A DNA stretch of 7,008 bases from an uncultured Candidatus Altimarinota bacterium (GTDB lineage: Bacteria > Patescibacteriota > Gracilibacteria > BD1-5 > UBA6164), in the NCBI GenBank assembly GCA_937931775.1, contig CALHAQ010000057.1, positions 1 to 7,008 on the forward strand. The letters run 5' to 3'. This document shows, piece by piece, positions 6,336 through 7,008 of the stretch. The notes below the pieces were generated by a model. The model did no database searches. It was not told the DNA's origin and saw nothing but the letters and a program-made list of their open reading frames with translations. Every line of letters begins with the position of its first letter. The stretch's first letter is position 1. The translations under genes were made by a program, and so were the position numbers.

Positions 6336-7008
6336 ATGAATCTTCAATCTCTCACATCAACAGCACAAGGTATATCAAAAAGAGTTCCTACACTTTCAGC
6401 TACTGTATTAGCAGCAGGTATATTGGCATGATGTACTACTAATAATACATGAACCTTGGATACTTCAAACCTAACAGCTTGAATACCTAACACTTCAAGA
6501 GCATGAGTAAAATGATCTCAAGATATTATAGATCATACTGCACTATCAATCGATAATATAATTAAAAAAGCAAATTGAACGAGAAGTTTTAGTCAGCCAA
6601 TTGGGCAAGCTCAAATGTGTAGTGATTTTTGAAAATGAAATCCCCATCATTACAACTGTCAGGAGTCTTATGCAACAAATGGAAATCTAATATCTTACGA
6701 TGATTTCATATCAAAAATACTAGAAGTAAATATTTTAGTTAATCATAAAGTATATCCTCAAACAGATTTAAATACTCATGGTGTTGAAGAGTCCTGGAAT
6801 GACCCTACAGATAATCCCAGAGTATTAGATATACTCATGAATTCAACAATTCCAGCAAATGGTTATAAAGATATATGAAGTATTTCTGCAGCTCAAGAAT
6901 ATGTATCGGTATGAGACTGTGAAGATATTATGATGGCAAAAGAGACAATACTTATGAGAAAATATGGTATCCCTGCAAATCAAATGAGGAAAATTGTGGT
7001 AAAACAAG
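6336..7008 (+). CDS. Lipoprotein with LapG-type transglutaminase-like cysteine protease domain (3' partial)
   Basis: The 224 visible codons run off the window. The N-terminus has K15-R16, a hydrophobic stretch and a lipobox LAGC with Cys33 as the lipidation site; the lipobox Gly32 is a TGA codon. After a Ser/Thr/Asn-rich linker and a C95...H-H...C108 stretch, the domain matches bacterial transglutaminase-like cysteine proteinases (BTLCP, PF06035; LapG is the best known): VN132-ILVN136-HKVY, then W154 and a Pro, then GDCED with the predicted nucleophile C195, followed by AKETILMRKYGIP and a QMRKIVV strand. The Gly before DC195 is again TGA. The catalytic His and Asp should lie beyond the window. 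Family members cut surface adhesins in the periplasm; here the enzyme would sit on the outer face of the membrane. Ten TGA codons are present. The substrate is unknown. Confidence 0.85.

Noticed and set aside
1..7008. TGA as tryptophan (code 4) or selenocysteine
   Set aside because: TGA sits in Gly-rich runs of DnaJ and in LTISG, LAGC and GDCED motifs, where Trp would be nonsensical; the number of TGA codons and lack of SECIS-like contexts exclude selenocysteine.

Overview
The window reads coherently only if TGA is translated as glycine (NCBI code 25). That code is known from Absconditabacteria (SR1) and Gracilibacteria (BD1-5), two lineages of tiny, mostly host-dependent CPR/Patescibacteria. 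Under code 11 every recognisable gene is cut into pieces. Under code 25 the window resolves into ten tightly packed genes with about 68 in-frame TGA codons, many at positions where the protein family requires glycine (Hsp20, DnaJ G/F region, the lipobox and GDCED motif of a cysteine protease), while TGG still encodes Trp. The DNA is AT-rich and no start has an evident Shine-Dalgarno sequence. I cannot tell SR1 from Gracilibacteria by eye.

Layout: (1) 1-1501 (+), the 3' part of a large surface protein with a DUF916-like beta domain, one membrane segment, a zinc ribbon and a Lys-rich tail. It converges on a shared hairpin terminator (1518-1550). (2) 1553-2986 (-), a three-gene cluster in transcription order Hsp20 small heat-shock protein, 78-aa YtxH-like membrane protein, 249-aa secreted Cys-containing protein. 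(3) 3051-4408 (-), a 132-aa helical protein followed by an RluD-type 23S rRNA pseudouridine synthase, with a good promoter upstream. (4) 4488-5042 (+), a short RecO-like repair protein divergent from (3). (5) 5048-5773 (-), a short DnaJ-like co-chaperone convergent with RecO. The two stop codons are 5 bases apart and both lie in a perfect 42-bp palindrome. (6) 5842-6285 (+), a small secreted protein, and 6336-7008 (+), a lipoprotein with a bacterial transglutaminase-like cysteine protease (LapG-type) domain that runs off the window.

Functionally the window mixes housekeeping genes (rRNA modification, recombination repair, J-protein and Hsp20 chaperones) with envelope genes (a membrane-anchored Ig-like protein, two secreted proteins and a surface protease lipoprotein), which fits an epibiont lifestyle. 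No mobile element, CRISPR array, rRNA or tRNA was seen. The most notable points are the pervasive TGA=Gly recoding of functional motifs, the LapG-type lipoprotein, the unusual architecture of the first protein, and two long palindromes that serve gene pairs from both sides.
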